Notes: a model not told the origin generated them from the letters alone. Numbered from the stretch's first letter, positions 40,401-48,618 are shown. The stretch: DNA of 64,000 nt from Streptomyces griseomycini (GCF_014203535.1 NZ_JACHJI010000009.1:62001-126000); one strand, 5' to 3'. Numbers and translations: made by a program.

Positions 40401-41222
40401 CAGCGTGATGTTCCCGCGCACGGCCAGCCACCCGCCGAGCGCCAGCATCGCCACCTGGCCGAGGGCGGGGACGGCCTGGAGGGCGGGGGTGTACCGGGAG
40501 TTCAGCCGGATGGTGCGCAGCCGCCCCGCGTACAGCCGCCGGCCGACCTCGCGCAGCTTGCCGGTCTCCTGGTCCTCCTGCCCGAAGCCCTTCACCACGC
40601 GGACGCCGCTGACCGCGCCGTCGACCACGCCGGCCACGGCGGCCGCCTGGGCCTGCGCGTACCAGGTGGAGGGGTGCAGCCGGGTGCGGCTGCGCCTGGC
40701 GATCCACCACAGGGCGGGGGCGACGGCGAGGGCGACGAGGGTGAGCGCCGGTGACAGCCACGCCATGATCACCAGGGAGATCAGGAACAGCAGGAGGTTG
40801 CCGATGGTCATCGGCAGCATGAAGAGCAGGCCCTGGATCAGCTGGAGGTCGCTGGTGGCCCGTCCGACGACCTGCCCGGTGGACAGCTCGTCCTGGCGTC
40901 TGCCGTCGAGCCGGGTGATCGTCCCGTACATCTCGGTCCGCAGGTCGTGCTGGACGTCGAGGGCGAGCCGGCCGCCGTAGTAGCGGCGGACGTAGGTGAG
41001 GACGTAGACGACGAGCGCGGCACCGATCAGGGCGCCCGCCCAGGGGGCCATGGCGCGGCTGTGGTCGCCGATCACGTCGTCGATGATCACCTTGGTGATC
41101 AGCGGGACCAGCGCCATCACGGCCATGCCGCCGAGGGAGGAGCCGAGGGCCAGGACGACGTCCCTGGGGTGCCGCCACGCGTATCCGGCCAGTCGCCGTG
41201 CCCATCCCCGTTGCGGTGTCAC
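37491..41222 (-). CDS. Full-length heterodimer-type ABC exporter (two fused half-transporters)
   Basis: A 1243-residue exporter in the order TMD1-NBD1-linker-TMD2-NBD2. Each TMD has six helices. NBD1 (about 350-580): Walker A GASGSGKST, signature LSGGQRQRIALARAI, Walker B LLVLDDATSAVD, in which Asp replaces the catalytic Glu. NBD2 (about 990-1230): GETGAGKST, signature LSAGQRQLIALARAEL, and canonical ILLLDEATAALD. The asymmetry places one degenerate and one active ATP site, as in TM287/288-like exporters. It probably exports drugs or lipids. GTG 41222 has GGAGGG 6 bases upstream; the ATG at 41285 has its ribosome-binding site touching it and is less likely. Confidence 0.92.
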   Translation of the reverse strand: MTPQRGWARRLAGYAWRHPRDVVLALGSSLGGMAVMALVPLITKVIIDDVIGDHSRAMAPWAGALIGAALVVYVLTYVRRYYGGRLALDVQHDLRTEMYGTITRLDGRRQDELSTGQVVGRATSDLQLIQGLLFMLPMTIGNLLLFLISLVIMAWLSPALTLVALAVAPALWWIARRSRTRLHPSTWYAQAQAAAVAGVVDGAVSGVRVVKGFGQEDQETGKLREVGRRLYAGRLRTIRLNSRYTPALQAVPALGQVAMLALGGWLAVRGNITLGTFVAFSTYLAQLVGPVRMLAMVLTVGQQARASTERVLELVDTEPSLTDGTKELPADAPATVEFDDVSFGYDPEHPVLDGLSFEIRPGETLAVVGASGSGKSTVSLLLPRFYDVTRGAVLVGGHDVRELTAESLRAAIGLVPEDSFLFSDTVRANIAYGRPDATDEQITAAARAAQADRFITELPDGYDTTVGEHGLTLSGGQRQRIALARAILTDPRLLVLDDATSAVDARVEHEIHEALKEVMRGRTTLLIAHRRSTLNLADRIAVLDAGRLADIGTHDELQRRSALYRRLLTDPDELGAVSPGHTPPAGPQEEDTSVRAELDAEFDAERGVTPRLWTGDREPKDTALSGTPATPELLAQVEALPPATDVPDVDEARAVRPEDSYGLRRLLRGFGLPLLVSLGLVAVDAGMGLLLPVLIRHGIDQGVTQAALGAVWAASLLALLAVVAQWAAQTGEIRMTGRTGERVLYALRLKIFAQLQRLGLDYYERELTGRIMTRMTTDVDALSTFLQTGLVTAFVSVVTFFGIMVALLVIDVQLALVVFATLPPLVVATYFFRRASVKAYELARERVSVVNADLQESVAGLRIVQAFRRERDGGRRFAERSASYRGARVRGQWLISVYFPFVQFLSSTAAAAVLIVGGARVDDGTLTTGALVAYLLYIDLFFAPVQQLSQVFDGYQQASVSLGRIQELLREPTSTRTADKPLDVPSLRGEIAFEDVHFAYGTGDEAEEALGGIDLRIPAGQTVAFVGETGAGKSTLVKLVARFYDPTGGRVTVDGTDVRDLDITAYRHRLGVVPQEAYLFPGTVRDAIAYGRPDATDAEVEAAARAVGAHEMIATLEGGYLHEVAERGRNLSAGQRQLIALARAELVDPDILLLDEATAALDLATEAQVNQATDRLAGRRTTLVVAHRLTTAARADRVVVMDHGRVAEDGTHEELLARDGRYAELWRTFIGQAEPEEPVGASR

Positions 41223-41298
41223 GCGGTGCCCTCCGTTCGACCTGGTCTGCCGGAAGGCACCAACGCGATCAGGAACGGATTTCATCCCTCCGCAATGA

Positions 41299-42285
41299 TC
41301 AGAGGCGTACGCGGAGAGCGTAGAAGCGGGTCGTCTGGACGTCGTTCTGGTTGTCGTCGCTCACCAGGAGGACGTTCAGGCGGCCCTTCGCGCGGCCCGT
41401 GACCGTCATGCCCTCGATGTTGTCGAGGAGGGGGTTGGGCTGGGGCTGCTTCGCGGGGGCGCCCAGGGAGGGGCAGTCGGCCAGGTCGGCGAGGAGGGTC
41501 TTGTCGAACGTGGTGCGGTGCCGGTGGGCCAGGTGGAGGCGGACGGTGTTGCCGACGCCGGAGGCGAAGCCGCGCTCCAGGACGAGCAGGCGCCCGTCGG
41601 GGGTGGCGGTGACCTCGGAGACGCCGAGGCCGGGGTCGGTCCGGTAGGTGTACTGGGCGCCGAGCCGGAAGCGGCCGTGCGCGGTGCGCTGCCAGGTCTG
41701 GAAACGGACCAGGTCGGCGGGGTCCCCGGCGAGGGGGTGCTCCATCGACGCGAGCAGGGTGCGGCCGCCGGGGAGGAGGGTCAGTCCCTCGAAGGTGCCG
41801 TTGGCCCGGGCGGGGCCCTCGGGGGCGGTGCGGAGGGCGTCGGGCACGGGGAGCCGGTCGAGGACCTTCCCGTCGCGGGAGTGGCGGCGCACCGAGGGCC
41901 CGGTCTCGGAGGAGACGAGGTACGTGCCGTCCCTGTCGACGACCAGCCCTTCCGCGTCGAGCGCGCCGCCGCTCTCGTCGGCGAGCGGGACGACCCCCTC
42001 GGGTTCGAGGGTCCGGGCGTCCAGCCGGAACAGGGCGGAACGGTCGGAGAGGGCGGCGAGCGAGCCGGCCTCGTCGACGGCGAGCGCGGAGAGGTTGCCG
42101 ACGAAGGCGCCCTCGTGCGTCGTCTTGTCCAGCGCGTCGGAGAAGCGGTCGAGGGAGACGGACGGCGAGCAGGCGTGGCGCGGCGCGGCACCCGCGGGTG
42201 CGGCGCTCACGGGTGCGGCGGCGGTCAGGCAGCCGGCCACCGCGAGGGCGGCGGTGGCGGTGGTGAGGAGGGTTCTCAGGCGCAT
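41299..42285 (-). CDS. Secreted phytase-like/esterase-like beta-propeller protein
   Basis: A 328-residue exported protein. The signal peptide (LLTTATAALAVAGCLTAAAPVSA) contains VAGC, so it could be a lipoprotein or be cut near VSA-A. The body carries the phytase-like esterase signature: DRFSDALDKTTHEGAFVGNLSAL, LVVDRDGTYLVSSETGPSVRR, EGLTLLPGGRTLLASMEHPL, DNIEGMTVTGRAKGRLNVLLVSDDNQ. Six propeller-like repeats are suggested. Family members have been assigned phytase or phosphodiesterase-like roles. ATG 42285 has TACGGT 7 bases upstream and no ribosome-binding site, so it is probably leaderless. It diverges from a secreted nuclease, perhaps both for phosphate scavenging. Confidence 0.82.
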   Translation of the reverse strand: MRLRTLLTTATAALAVAGCLTAAAPVSAAPAGAAPRHACSPSVSLDRFSDALDKTTHEGAFVGNLSALAVDEAGSLAALSDRSALFRLDARTLEPEGVVPLADESGGALDAEGLVVDRDGTYLVSSETGPSVRRHSRDGKVLDRLPVPDALRTAPEGPARANGTFEGLTLLPGGRTLLASMEHPLAGDPADLVRFQTWQRTAHGRFRLGAQYTYRTDPGLGVSEVTATPDGRLLVLERGFASGVGNTVRLHLAHRHRTTFDKTLLADLADCPSLGAPAKQPQPNPLLDNIEGMTVTGRAKGRLNVLLVSDDNQNDVQTTRFYALRVRL

Positions 42286-42317
42286 GGGCGTCACCGTAGG
42301 GCGGCTCGGTGACGCCC
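42286..42317. promoter_or_regulatory. 11-bp inverted repeat abutting the phytase-like start
   Basis: GGGCGTCACCG (42286-42296) and its complement (42307-42317) lie immediately upstream of the start codon and enclose the probable -10 of a leaderless promoter. Likely an operator controlling the phytase-like gene. Confidence 0.5.
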
Positions 42318-42431
42318 GTTCCCCTCTTACCGACACACGACCGCCACCTCGCCTTCACCCTGGCGCATACATGTCCATGTCACGCTGCTGCCGGTTGTTC
42401 CTTCAACTCGCGTAGATCGGACGTCCCCCAC

Positions 42432-43238
42432 ATGCCCGTGACCCCCATACGCCGCCGCTGGAAGACCGTCGCCCTGGCCGCGTCCGCCGCCCTGGTCGGC
42501 CTCACCGTTCCCGTACTGACCGCGCCCTCCGCCGGCGCCGCGACCACCGCGTACGACGACACCTACTACGCCGACGCGATCGGCAGGACCGGTCCGGCGC
42601 TCAAGGACTCCCTGCACACGATCATCAGCGACCAGACGAAGCTGTCGTACTCGGCCGTCTGGAACGCCCTGAAGGTCACCGACCAGGACCCGGACAACAG
42701 CGGCAACGTGATCCTGCTGTACTCGGGCGTCTCCCGCAGCAAGTCCCTCAACGGCGGTGACACCGGCGACTGGAACCGCGAGCACGTCTGGGCCAAGTCC
42801 CACGGCGACTTCGGCACGTCCACCGGTCCCGGCACCGACCTGCACCACCTGCGCCCCGAGGACGTCCGGGTCAACTCGATCCGCGGCAACAAGGACTTCG
42901 ACAACGGCGGCAGCGCGGTCGCCGGCGGCGGCGGCAGCCTCACCGACTCGGACTCCTTCGAGCCCCGCGACGAGGTCAAGGGCGACGTCGCCCGCATGGT
43001 CCTCTACATGGCCGTGCGCTACGAGGGCACCGACGGCTGGCCCGACCTGGAGCCCAACGACTCCGTCACCAACGGCAGCGCCCCGTACCACGGCCGCCTC
43101 CCGGTGCTGAAGCAGTGGCACGAGCAGGACCCGCCGAGCTCCTTCGAGAAGCGCCGCAACGACGTCATCTTCGACTCCTACCAGCACAACCGGAACCCGT
43201 TCATCGACCACCCGGAGTGGGTCGAGGCGATCTGGTGA
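42432..43238 (+). CDS. Secreted endonuclease I family HNH-type nuclease
   Basis: A 268-residue secreted nuclease. The signal peptide WKTVALAASAALVGLTVPV is cut after AGA-A. The active site is the DWNREHVWAKSHG motif (catalytic His and metal-binding residues of the beta-beta-alpha metal fold), followed by GTDLHHLRPEDVRVNSIRGN with the second His pair. This is the EndA/Endonuclease_1 family, which degrades DNA non-specifically outside the cell for nutrient recovery. The C-terminal part (KQWHEQDPPSSFEKRRNDVIFD) is typical. ATG 42432 has no strong ribosome-binding site but gives a correct signal peptide. A terminator follows at 43251. Confidence 0.88.
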   Translation: MPVTPIRRRWKTVALAASAALVGLTVPVLTAPSAGAATTAYDDTYYADAIGRTGPALKDSLHTIISDQTKLSYSAVWNALKVTDQDPDNSGNVILLYSGVSRSKSLNGGDTGDWNREHVWAKSHGDFGTSTGPGTDLHHLRPEDVRVNSIRGNKDFDNGGSAVAGGGGSLTDSDSFEPRDEVKGDVARMVLYMAVRYEGTDGWPDLEPNDSVTNGSAPYHGRLPVLKQWHEQDPPSSFEKRRNDVIFDSYQHNRNPFIDHPEWVEAIW

Positions 43239-43250
43239 CGGACCGGTCCC

Positions 43251-43284
43251 CGCGGTGCCCGGCGCGAGGCCGCCGGGCACCGCG
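43251..43284 (+). terminator. Nuclease gene terminator
   Basis: A perfect 14-bp stem, CGCGGTGCCCGGCG and its complement, 6-base loop, 12 bases after the nuclease stop. Confidence 0.7.
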
Positions 43285-43870
43285 ACCGCGGCCCGTCCAC
43301 CGGTTCCCGGCCGGGGCGGGGTGCCCCGGCGGGATCTTGGCGTAGCCGGGGGCCTCGGGTGGCGGGCGAGCTGCCGGGGTGAGGCGGTCGGGGCGTGCTT
43401 CCCGCCGGGGCGGACACGGGCCCGCCCCGGGGCTCGAGGGAGGACAGCTCCTGCTCGTCACGCAGGGTCCGCACGTCCGCCACGCGGAATCCCCGGGCAA
43501 GCCGTCCGCCTCCCCGCGCCCAGGGTGGTCGCCGCGTCCGACGGCGACCCGGTCGGGAGACCCGCGGCCTCAGGGAACCCTTCGCGCACCGGACCGCTTC
43601 CGCAGCCGGTCGAGTGATCGGCATGCTGCGCGCGGGGGGAAGCCGGCCACCCGAGGTGAGCCGGGCCGATCCGGCGACGCCGGGCGCGCACGCCCCGCGC
43701 GTCCGGGCCCGGCGTTCGGCGGGAAGTACGCCGCCGAGCCTCCGGTTCGCTCCATCCGGTGGTGTGGGCGGCGGTCCGGGCGGGTCCGGCCCGCCCCGCC
43801 GCGAGCATGGAACCGCCCCGGCACGTCCGCCGGGGCGATCCCGTTCCCCGACACCTCACCGGAGAGTGCC
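43285..43870. other. Gene-less spacer
   Basis: About 585 bases of G+C-rich sequence. Frames on both strands exist but are Arg/Pro/Gly-rich, overlap one another and lack ribosome-binding sites. It must hold the promoter of the inhibitor gene at 43871. I see no repeat or dyad beyond background. Confidence 0.5.
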
Positions 43871-44227
43871 GTGAAGACTCGTTCCTGGTCCCTCGCCGCC
43901 GTCCTCGCCCTGACCGCGCTCCTGCTGCCGGCCCACGCGGCGTCCGCCGCGCCGGCCGCGCCCCCGTCCTGCCCCGACGGGTCGGTGTGCTTCTGGAGCA
44001 AGGAGGGCTTCGGCGGCGACTACTGGGAGTGGACCGCGCGCAGCGGCTACCGCGACATGCCGCCCCGCCTCCACGACCACGTCGGCTCGTTCGTGGCGAG
44101 CACCCGGGCCTGCTTCGTGAACTGGCAGCCGGTCGAGAAGCGGGACGTCTTCAACGGCGACTGGCGCTCCCGCTACCTCGGTGACTTCGGCGGGCGGATC
44201 GACGGGGTAGGCCCGGGCGGCTGCTGA
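43871..44227 (+). CDS. Secreted peptidase inhibitor family I36-like protein
   Basis: A 118-residue secreted protein. The signal peptide WSLAAVLALTALLLPAHAASA is cut after ASA-A. The mature part has CPDGSVCFWSKEGFGGDYWEW, a beta/gamma-crystallin-like Greek-key unit, then FVASTRACFVNWQPVEKRDV and a final GGRIDGVGPGGC. Four Cys suggest disulphides. This matches the SMI/I36 peptidase-inhibitor group, which blocks metallopeptidases, although many relatives are untested. GTG 43871 has GGAGAG 5 bases upstream. It converges with the ThDP enzyme gene, 11 bases apart at the 3' ends. Confidence 0.8.
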   Translation: MKTRSWSLAAVLALTALLLPAHAASAAPAAPPSCPDGSVCFWSKEGFGGDYWEWTARSGYRDMPPRLHDHVGSFVASTRACFVNWQPVEKRDVFNGDWRSRYLGDFGGRIDGVGPGGC

Positions 44228-44238
44228 TCCCGCCGGGC

Positions 44239-45924
44239 TCAGCCCAGGTGCGTCGGCGCGAACATCCGCAGGAGCGCCGGGAGCACGACGACGGACGGGC
44301 CCGGTGTCGTCAGGGCCTTCGCGAGGTCCCGTTCCAGGGTCTCGGGGGTCGTACGGACCCCCGGGACCCCGAACGACTCGGCGAGCGCCACGTAGTCGGG
44401 GCGGGTCAGTTCCGTCGCCGTGGGCTCGCCGAAGGCGTCGGTCATGTACTCGCGCAGGATGCCGTAGCCGCCGTCGTCGACGATGAGCCAGGTGACGTCG
44501 AGGCCGTACTGGCGGGCCGTGGCCAGTTCGGCGACGGAGTACAGGGCGCCGCCGTCCCCGGAGACCGCGAGCACCGGACGGGTGGGGTCGGCCACCGCCG
44601 CGCCGAGGGCGGCGGGGAAGCCGTAGCCGAGGCCGCCGGCGCCCTGCGCGGAGTGCAGGCGGTTGGGGCCCTTGGCGTCGAAGGCGGACCAGGCCCAGTA
44701 GGCCAGGATCGTCATGTCCCAGAAGGACGGCGAGTCGGCGGGCAGGGCGCGGCGGACCGCCGTCAGCACCCGCTGTTCCAGGGTGAGTTCCTGGGCGGCG
44801 ATGCGTTCGGCGACCTTCGCCAGCAGCGTGCGGACGCGCTCCGGCGCGGACGCGTCCTCGCGCGGTTCCACCGTCTCCAGCAGCGCCTGGAGGGCGAGGC
44901 GGGCGTCGGCGTGGATGCCGACGCCCGGGTGGTTGGACTCCAGCTTGCCGAGGTCGGCCTCGATCTGGATCACCCGGCCGCGCGGCCTGAACGTGTGGTA
45001 GTTCGAGGAGAGTTCGCCCAGGCCCGACCCCACCACCAGGAGCACGTCCGCGTCCTCCAGGAAGTCCGTCGTGTGCCGGTCCTCCATCCAGGACTGCAGC
45101 GACAGCGGGTGGTTCCAGGGGAACGCGCCCTTGCCCCCGGGGGTGGTGACCACCGGGGCCTGGATCCGCTCGGCGAGCTGCCTCAGCTTGCCGGAGGCGT
45201 CCGCGCGGACCACTCCCCCGCCCGCGATGACCGCCGGGCGGGCGGCGTTCTCCAGCAGGTGGGCGGCCAGCGCGGTCAGTTCGGGGCGCGGGGGCAGCTC
45301 GTCCGGGGTGGCGTCCATCGCCGTCACCACCGGCAGCACCGTCTCCGCGAGCAGCACGTCCTGCGGGATCTCCACCCACACGGGACCGTGCGGCGCGGTG
45401 AGCGCCGACTTCCAGGCCGCGGCGATCGCGGACGGGATCTGGGAGTGCGTACGGACCGTGTGCACCGACTTCACCACACCGCGGAACGACGCCGACTGGT
45501 CGGGGAGTTCGTGCAGGTAGCCGTGACGGCCCCCGCCCAGGCCCGCCGTCGGGACCTGGCTGCTGATCGCCAGGACCGGGGCGGAGGCGGCGGCCGCCTC
45601 CTGGAGCGCGGCCAGGGAGGTCAGCGCGCCCGGCCCGGTCGACAGCAGCAGCGGGGCGGCCTCACCGGTGATGCGGCCGTACGCGTCCGCCGCGAAGGCG
45701 GCGTTGTTCTCCACGCGCAGGCCGACGTACCTGAGGTCGGAGCGGCGCAGGGCGTCGAACATGCCGAGGGCGTGCTGGCCGGGCAGGCCGAAGACGGTGG
45801 TCGCGCCGAGCCCGGCCAGGGTCTCCACGACCAGGTCTCCGCCGTTGCGGCCGGGAGGGGGGTCGAGCGCCGCCTCCGTCTGCGCGGCGGTCGGACGGAG
45901 CACCAGGTCGTGGTCGTGGGTCAC
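44239..45924 (-). CDS. ThDP-dependent decarboxylase/acetolactate-synthase-like enzyme
   Basis: A 561-residue ThDP enzyme. The Pyr domain starts GGDLVVETLAGLGATTVFGLPG with the activating Glu in YVGLRVENNAAFAADAYGR. A central Rossmann domain follows. The PP domain holds PVLAVSGDGGALYSVAELATA and VTWLIVDDGGYGILREY, the ThDP/Mg motif but with Asp at the place normally held by Asn. Acetolactate synthase is unlikely because ilvN and other ilv genes are absent. Beside a ureohydrolase and a symporter, 2-oxo-5-guanidinovalerate decarboxylase (AruI-like) is the best inference. The GTG start overlaps the ureohydrolase stop. Confidence 0.85.
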   Translation of the reverse strand: MTHDHDLVLRPTAAQTEAALDPPPGRNGGDLVVETLAGLGATTVFGLPGQHALGMFDALRRSDLRYVGLRVENNAAFAADAYGRITGEAAPLLLSTGPGALTSLAALQEAAAASAPVLAISSQVPTAGLGGGRHGYLHELPDQSASFRGVVKSVHTVRTHSQIPSAIAAAWKSALTAPHGPVWVEIPQDVLLAETVLPVVTAMDATPDELPPRPELTALAAHLLENAARPAVIAGGGVVRADASGKLRQLAERIQAPVVTTPGGKGAFPWNHPLSLQSWMEDRHTTDFLEDADVLLVVGSGLGELSSNYHTFRPRGRVIQIEADLGKLESNHPGVGIHADARLALQALLETVEPREDASAPERVRTLLAKVAERIAAQELTLEQRVLTAVRRALPADSPSFWDMTILAYWAWSAFDAKGPNRLHSAQGAGGLGYGFPAALGAAVADPTRPVLAVSGDGGALYSVAELATARQYGLDVTWLIVDDGGYGILREYMTDAFGEPTATELTRPDYVALAESFGVPGVRTTPETLERDLAKALTTPGPSVVVLPALLRMFAPTHLG

Positions 45925-46910
45925 TTGCCCTCGTCCTCCTCGTTCCCCCCGCGGGCGGCGGCGATCTGGCGGGACATGATCGTGGTCAGCTCGTAGGCCG
46001 TGTGGGACGCGGCCACCGAGGTGATCTCGGCGTGGTCGTAGGCGGGGGCCACCTCGACGACGTCCGCGGAGACCAGGTTGCAGGAGGCCAGTCCGCGCAG
46101 GATCTCCAGCAGTTCGCGGGAGGTCATGCCGCCGGCCTCGGGGGTGCCGGTGCCGGGGGCGTGGGCCGGGTCGAGGCAGTCGATGTCGATGGAGATGTAC
46201 AGCGGGCGGTCGCCGATGCGCTGGCGGAGCTGGTCGGCGACCTCGTCGGCGCCGCGGCGGTAGACGTCCGCGGAGGTGACGATGCCGAAGCCCATCTTCT
46301 CGTCGTCGGTGAGGTCCTGCTTGCCGTACAGCGGGCCGCGCGTGCCGACGTGGGAGAGGGCGGAGGTGTCGAGGACGCCCTCCTCCACGGCCCGGCGGAA
46401 CGGGGTGCCGTGGGTGTACTCGGCGCCGAAGTAGGTGTCCCAGGTGTCCAGGTGGGCGTCGAAGTGGAGCAGGGCGACGGGGCCGTGCTTCTTGGCGACC
46501 GAGCGCAGCAGCGGCAGCGCGATGGTGTGGTCGCCGCCGAGGGTCATCAGGCGGGCGCCGGTGCCGAGCAGGTCGTCGGCGGCGGCCTCGACCGTCTCCA
46601 CGGCCTCGTTGATGTTGAACGGGTTCACGGCGATGTCGCCGCCGTCCGCGACCTGGGCGAGGGCGAAGGGGGAGGCGTCCTGGGCCGGGTTGTAGGGGCG
46701 CAGCAGCCGGGACGCCTCGCGGATGGCGTTGCCGCCGAAGCGGGCGCCCGGCCGGTAGGAGACTCCCGAGTCGAACGGCACGCCCACCACGGCGACGTCG
46801 GCGCGGCCGACCTCGTCGAGGCGGGGCAGCCGGGCGAAGGTCGCGGGACCGGCGTACCGCGGGACGCGGGAGGAGTCGACGGGGCCGCGGGGCGTCTCGT
46901 TGCTGCTCAT
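45921..46910 (-). CDS. speB: Ureohydrolase: agmatinase or guanidinobutyrase
   Basis: A 329-residue arginase-superfamily enzyme that splits urea from a guanidino substrate with two Mn ions. Metal ligands: LGGDHTIALP, HFDAHLDTW and the SIDIDCLDPAHAPGTGTPEAGG loop near the C-terminus (about 230-255). Substrate contacts suggest agmatine or 4-guanidinobutyrate rather than arginine: the arginase subfamily loop is absent. Start ATG has AGAAGG 8 bases upstream. Middle gene of a symporter-ureohydrolase-ThDP operon. With the ThDP enzyme, guanidinobutyrate is a strong alternative to agmatine; the gene symbol is by family only. Confidence 0.88.
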   Translation of the reverse strand: MSSNETPRGPVDSSRVPRYAGPATFARLPRLDEVGRADVAVVGVPFDSGVSYRPGARFGGNAIREASRLLRPYNPAQDASPFALAQVADGGDIAVNPFNINEAVETVEAAADDLLGTGARLMTLGGDHTIALPLLRSVAKKHGPVALLHFDAHLDTWDTYFGAEYTHGTPFRRAVEEGVLDTSALSHVGTRGPLYGKQDLTDDEKMGFGIVTSADVYRRGADEVADQLRQRIGDRPLYISIDIDCLDPAHAPGTGTPEAGGMTSRELLEILRGLASCNLVSADVVEVAPAYDHAEITSVAASHTAYELTTIMSRQIAAARGGNEEDEGK

Positions 46911-46967
46911 GGGGTGCTGCCTTCTTTCCTACGCTTCGTCGCGTATGTACTGCCTGCCCTGGTGATG

Positions 46968-48434
46968 CTACTGGGCGGCGGAGACCGGTTCGGACACGGA
47001 TTCGGATGCGGGGGCGCGTCCGGCGACGCGTTCGCGCCAGGCGGCCAGCACGGCCTCGTCGGTGGGCCGGGTCGCCAGGGAGACGGCGACGTAGGCGGCG
47101 AGGGAGGCCGGCAGGCCGTAGTAGACGGGCTCGTTGGCGAGGATGCCGTAGCCGGCCATCAGGCCGATGACGGCCAGCCCGCCGACGGCGACGGCGGCGA
47201 GGGCGCCCTGCGCGGTGCCGCGCTTCCACAGCAGGCCGCCGAGGATCGGCACGAGGAGCCCGCCGACGAGCAGGTTGTAGGCCACGGTCAGCGCCTGGAC
47301 GACGTCGTTCAGCGCGATCGCCGTGCCGATGACGGCGAGGCCCATGAGGAGGATGAAGGCGCGGTTGCCCCTGACCTCGTCGTGCTGTTCGCCCGACGGG
47401 CGCACGATGCCCCGCAGCCGGGACCAGATGTCGTTGTTGGCGACGGTGGCGCAGGCGATCAGCGCGCCGGAGGAGGTCGACATCACGGCGGCGAGGGCGG
47501 CGGCCAGCACCAGTCCGCGCACGCCCATGGGCAGTTCGTCCTTGACGATGGTGGCGAAGGCGTCGTCGGGGCTGGCGAGCTTCGGGTAGAGCACCTTGGC
47601 GGCGGTGCCGACGACGGCGCCGGCGACGGCGTAGGCGAGGCAGTAGGTGCCGGCGACGGTGCCGCCCCACCGGGCGGTGCGGTCGCTGCGGGCGGTGAAC
47701 ACGCGCTGCCAGATGTCCTGCCCGATCAGCATGCCGAAGGTGTAGATCAGCACATAGGTGAAGATCGTCTCGCCGCCGATGCCCAGCGGGTCGAAGTACC
47801 CGGTGGGCAGCTGCGCCTTCATCTCGCTGAAGCCGCCCGCCTTGACCACCGCGATGGGCAGCAGCAGGAGCAGCACGCCGATCGTCTTCACGACGAACTG
47901 CACCATGTCGGTCAGCGTGATGGACCACATGCCGCCGAGCGTGGAGTACGCGACGACGATGGAGCCGCCGAGGACGATCGCCAGGGTGCGGTCGATGCCG
48001 AAGAGGACGTCGAAGATCGTGGCGTAGGCGATGGTCGAGGTGACCGCGAGCATCAGGGTGTACGCCCACATGACCACGCCGGAGATGACGCCCGCCCGGC
48101 CGCCGTAGCGCAGGTCGAGCATCTCGGAGACGGTGTAGACCTTCAGGCGGGCGATGCGGGCGGAGAAGAAGACGCTCAGGACGAGCAGGCCGAGGCCGAT
48201 GGTGAAGACCATCCAGGCGCCGGAGAGGCCGTACTGGTAGCCGAGGCCCACGCCGCCGATGGTGGAGGCGCCGCCGAGGACGATGGCGGCCATGGTGCCG
48301 GAGTACATCGCGGGGCCCAGGCGGCGGCCGGCCACCAGGAACTCGCTCTTGGACTTGGCGCGGCGCATGCCCCACCAGCCCATGGCCAGCATGGCGGCCA
48401 GATAGACGACGATGACCAGGTAGTCGACGGCCAT
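46968..48434 (-). CDS. Sodium:solute symporter (SSS family)
   Basis: A 488-residue symporter with 13 or so transmembrane helices: YLVIVVYLAAMLAMGWWGMRRAKS at the start, GGASTIGGVGLGYQYGLSGAW, then RIARLKVYTVSEMLDLRYGGR, a Na+-site region SGALIACATVANNDIW, and a C-terminal Pro/Ser tail. It imports a nutrient by Na+ cotransport; given its operon partners, a guanidino compound, agmatine or an amino acid is likely. The start has GAAGGAGG 5 bases upstream. First gene of the operon, divergent from a PucR-type regulator 185 bases away. Confidence 0.88.
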   Translation of the reverse strand: MAVDYLVIVVYLAAMLAMGWWGMRRAKSKSEFLVAGRRLGPAMYSGTMAAIVLGGASTIGGVGLGYQYGLSGAWMVFTIGLGLLVLSVFFSARIARLKVYTVSEMLDLRYGGRAGVISGVVMWAYTLMLAVTSTIAYATIFDVLFGIDRTLAIVLGGSIVVAYSTLGGMWSITLTDMVQFVVKTIGVLLLLLPIAVVKAGGFSEMKAQLPTGYFDPLGIGGETIFTYVLIYTFGMLIGQDIWQRVFTARSDRTARWGGTVAGTYCLAYAVAGAVVGTAAKVLYPKLASPDDAFATIVKDELPMGVRGLVLAAALAAVMSTSSGALIACATVANNDIWSRLRGIVRPSGEQHDEVRGNRAFILLMGLAVIGTAIALNDVVQALTVAYNLLVGGLLVPILGGLLWKRGTAQGALAAVAVGGLAVIGLMAGYGILANEPVYYGLPASLAAYVAVSLATRPTDEAVLAAWRERVAGRAPASESVSEPVSAAQ

Positions 48435-48574
48435 GGGGGCCTCCTTCGGGCACTGTCAGTGGCGTGTCGTGCAGGGGAAGGTGTCCGGCCGCTCGTCACG
48501 GGGACATCCGCCCGTACCCGTGGACTGCCGGTCCGACCCGACCCTAGGTGGCCGGAAAGCGACTGCGAAGTGTA

Positions 48575-48612
48575 CGTTTCATCCATTCCGAACGAACGGG
48601 ATGGAGGAAACG
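48575..48612 (+). promoter_or_regulatory. 16-bp inverted repeat covering the ribosome-binding site of the PucR gene
   Basis: CGTTTCATCCATTCCG (48575-48590) pairs with CGGGATGGAGGAAACG (48597-48612), 14 of 16 matches and a 6-base loop. GGAGG (48603-48607) lies in the right arm. It could be a PucR operator in the divergent promoter or an mRNA hairpin that limits PucR translation. Confidence 0.6.
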
Positions 48613-48618
48613 TCCACC

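Noticed and set aside
42318..42431. PHO box in the nuclease/phytase-like divergent region
   Set aside because: CCTTCACCC resembles one half of a PHO box, but no second copy with 11-base spacing is present.
44239..48453. A 1404-codon minus-strand frame covering ThDP enzyme, ureohydrolase and symporter
   Set aside because: Its 3' part is the real ThDP enzyme, but the upstream part is out of frame with the real ureohydrolase and symporter and is Arg/Pro-rich. I kept only the part from GTG 45924.
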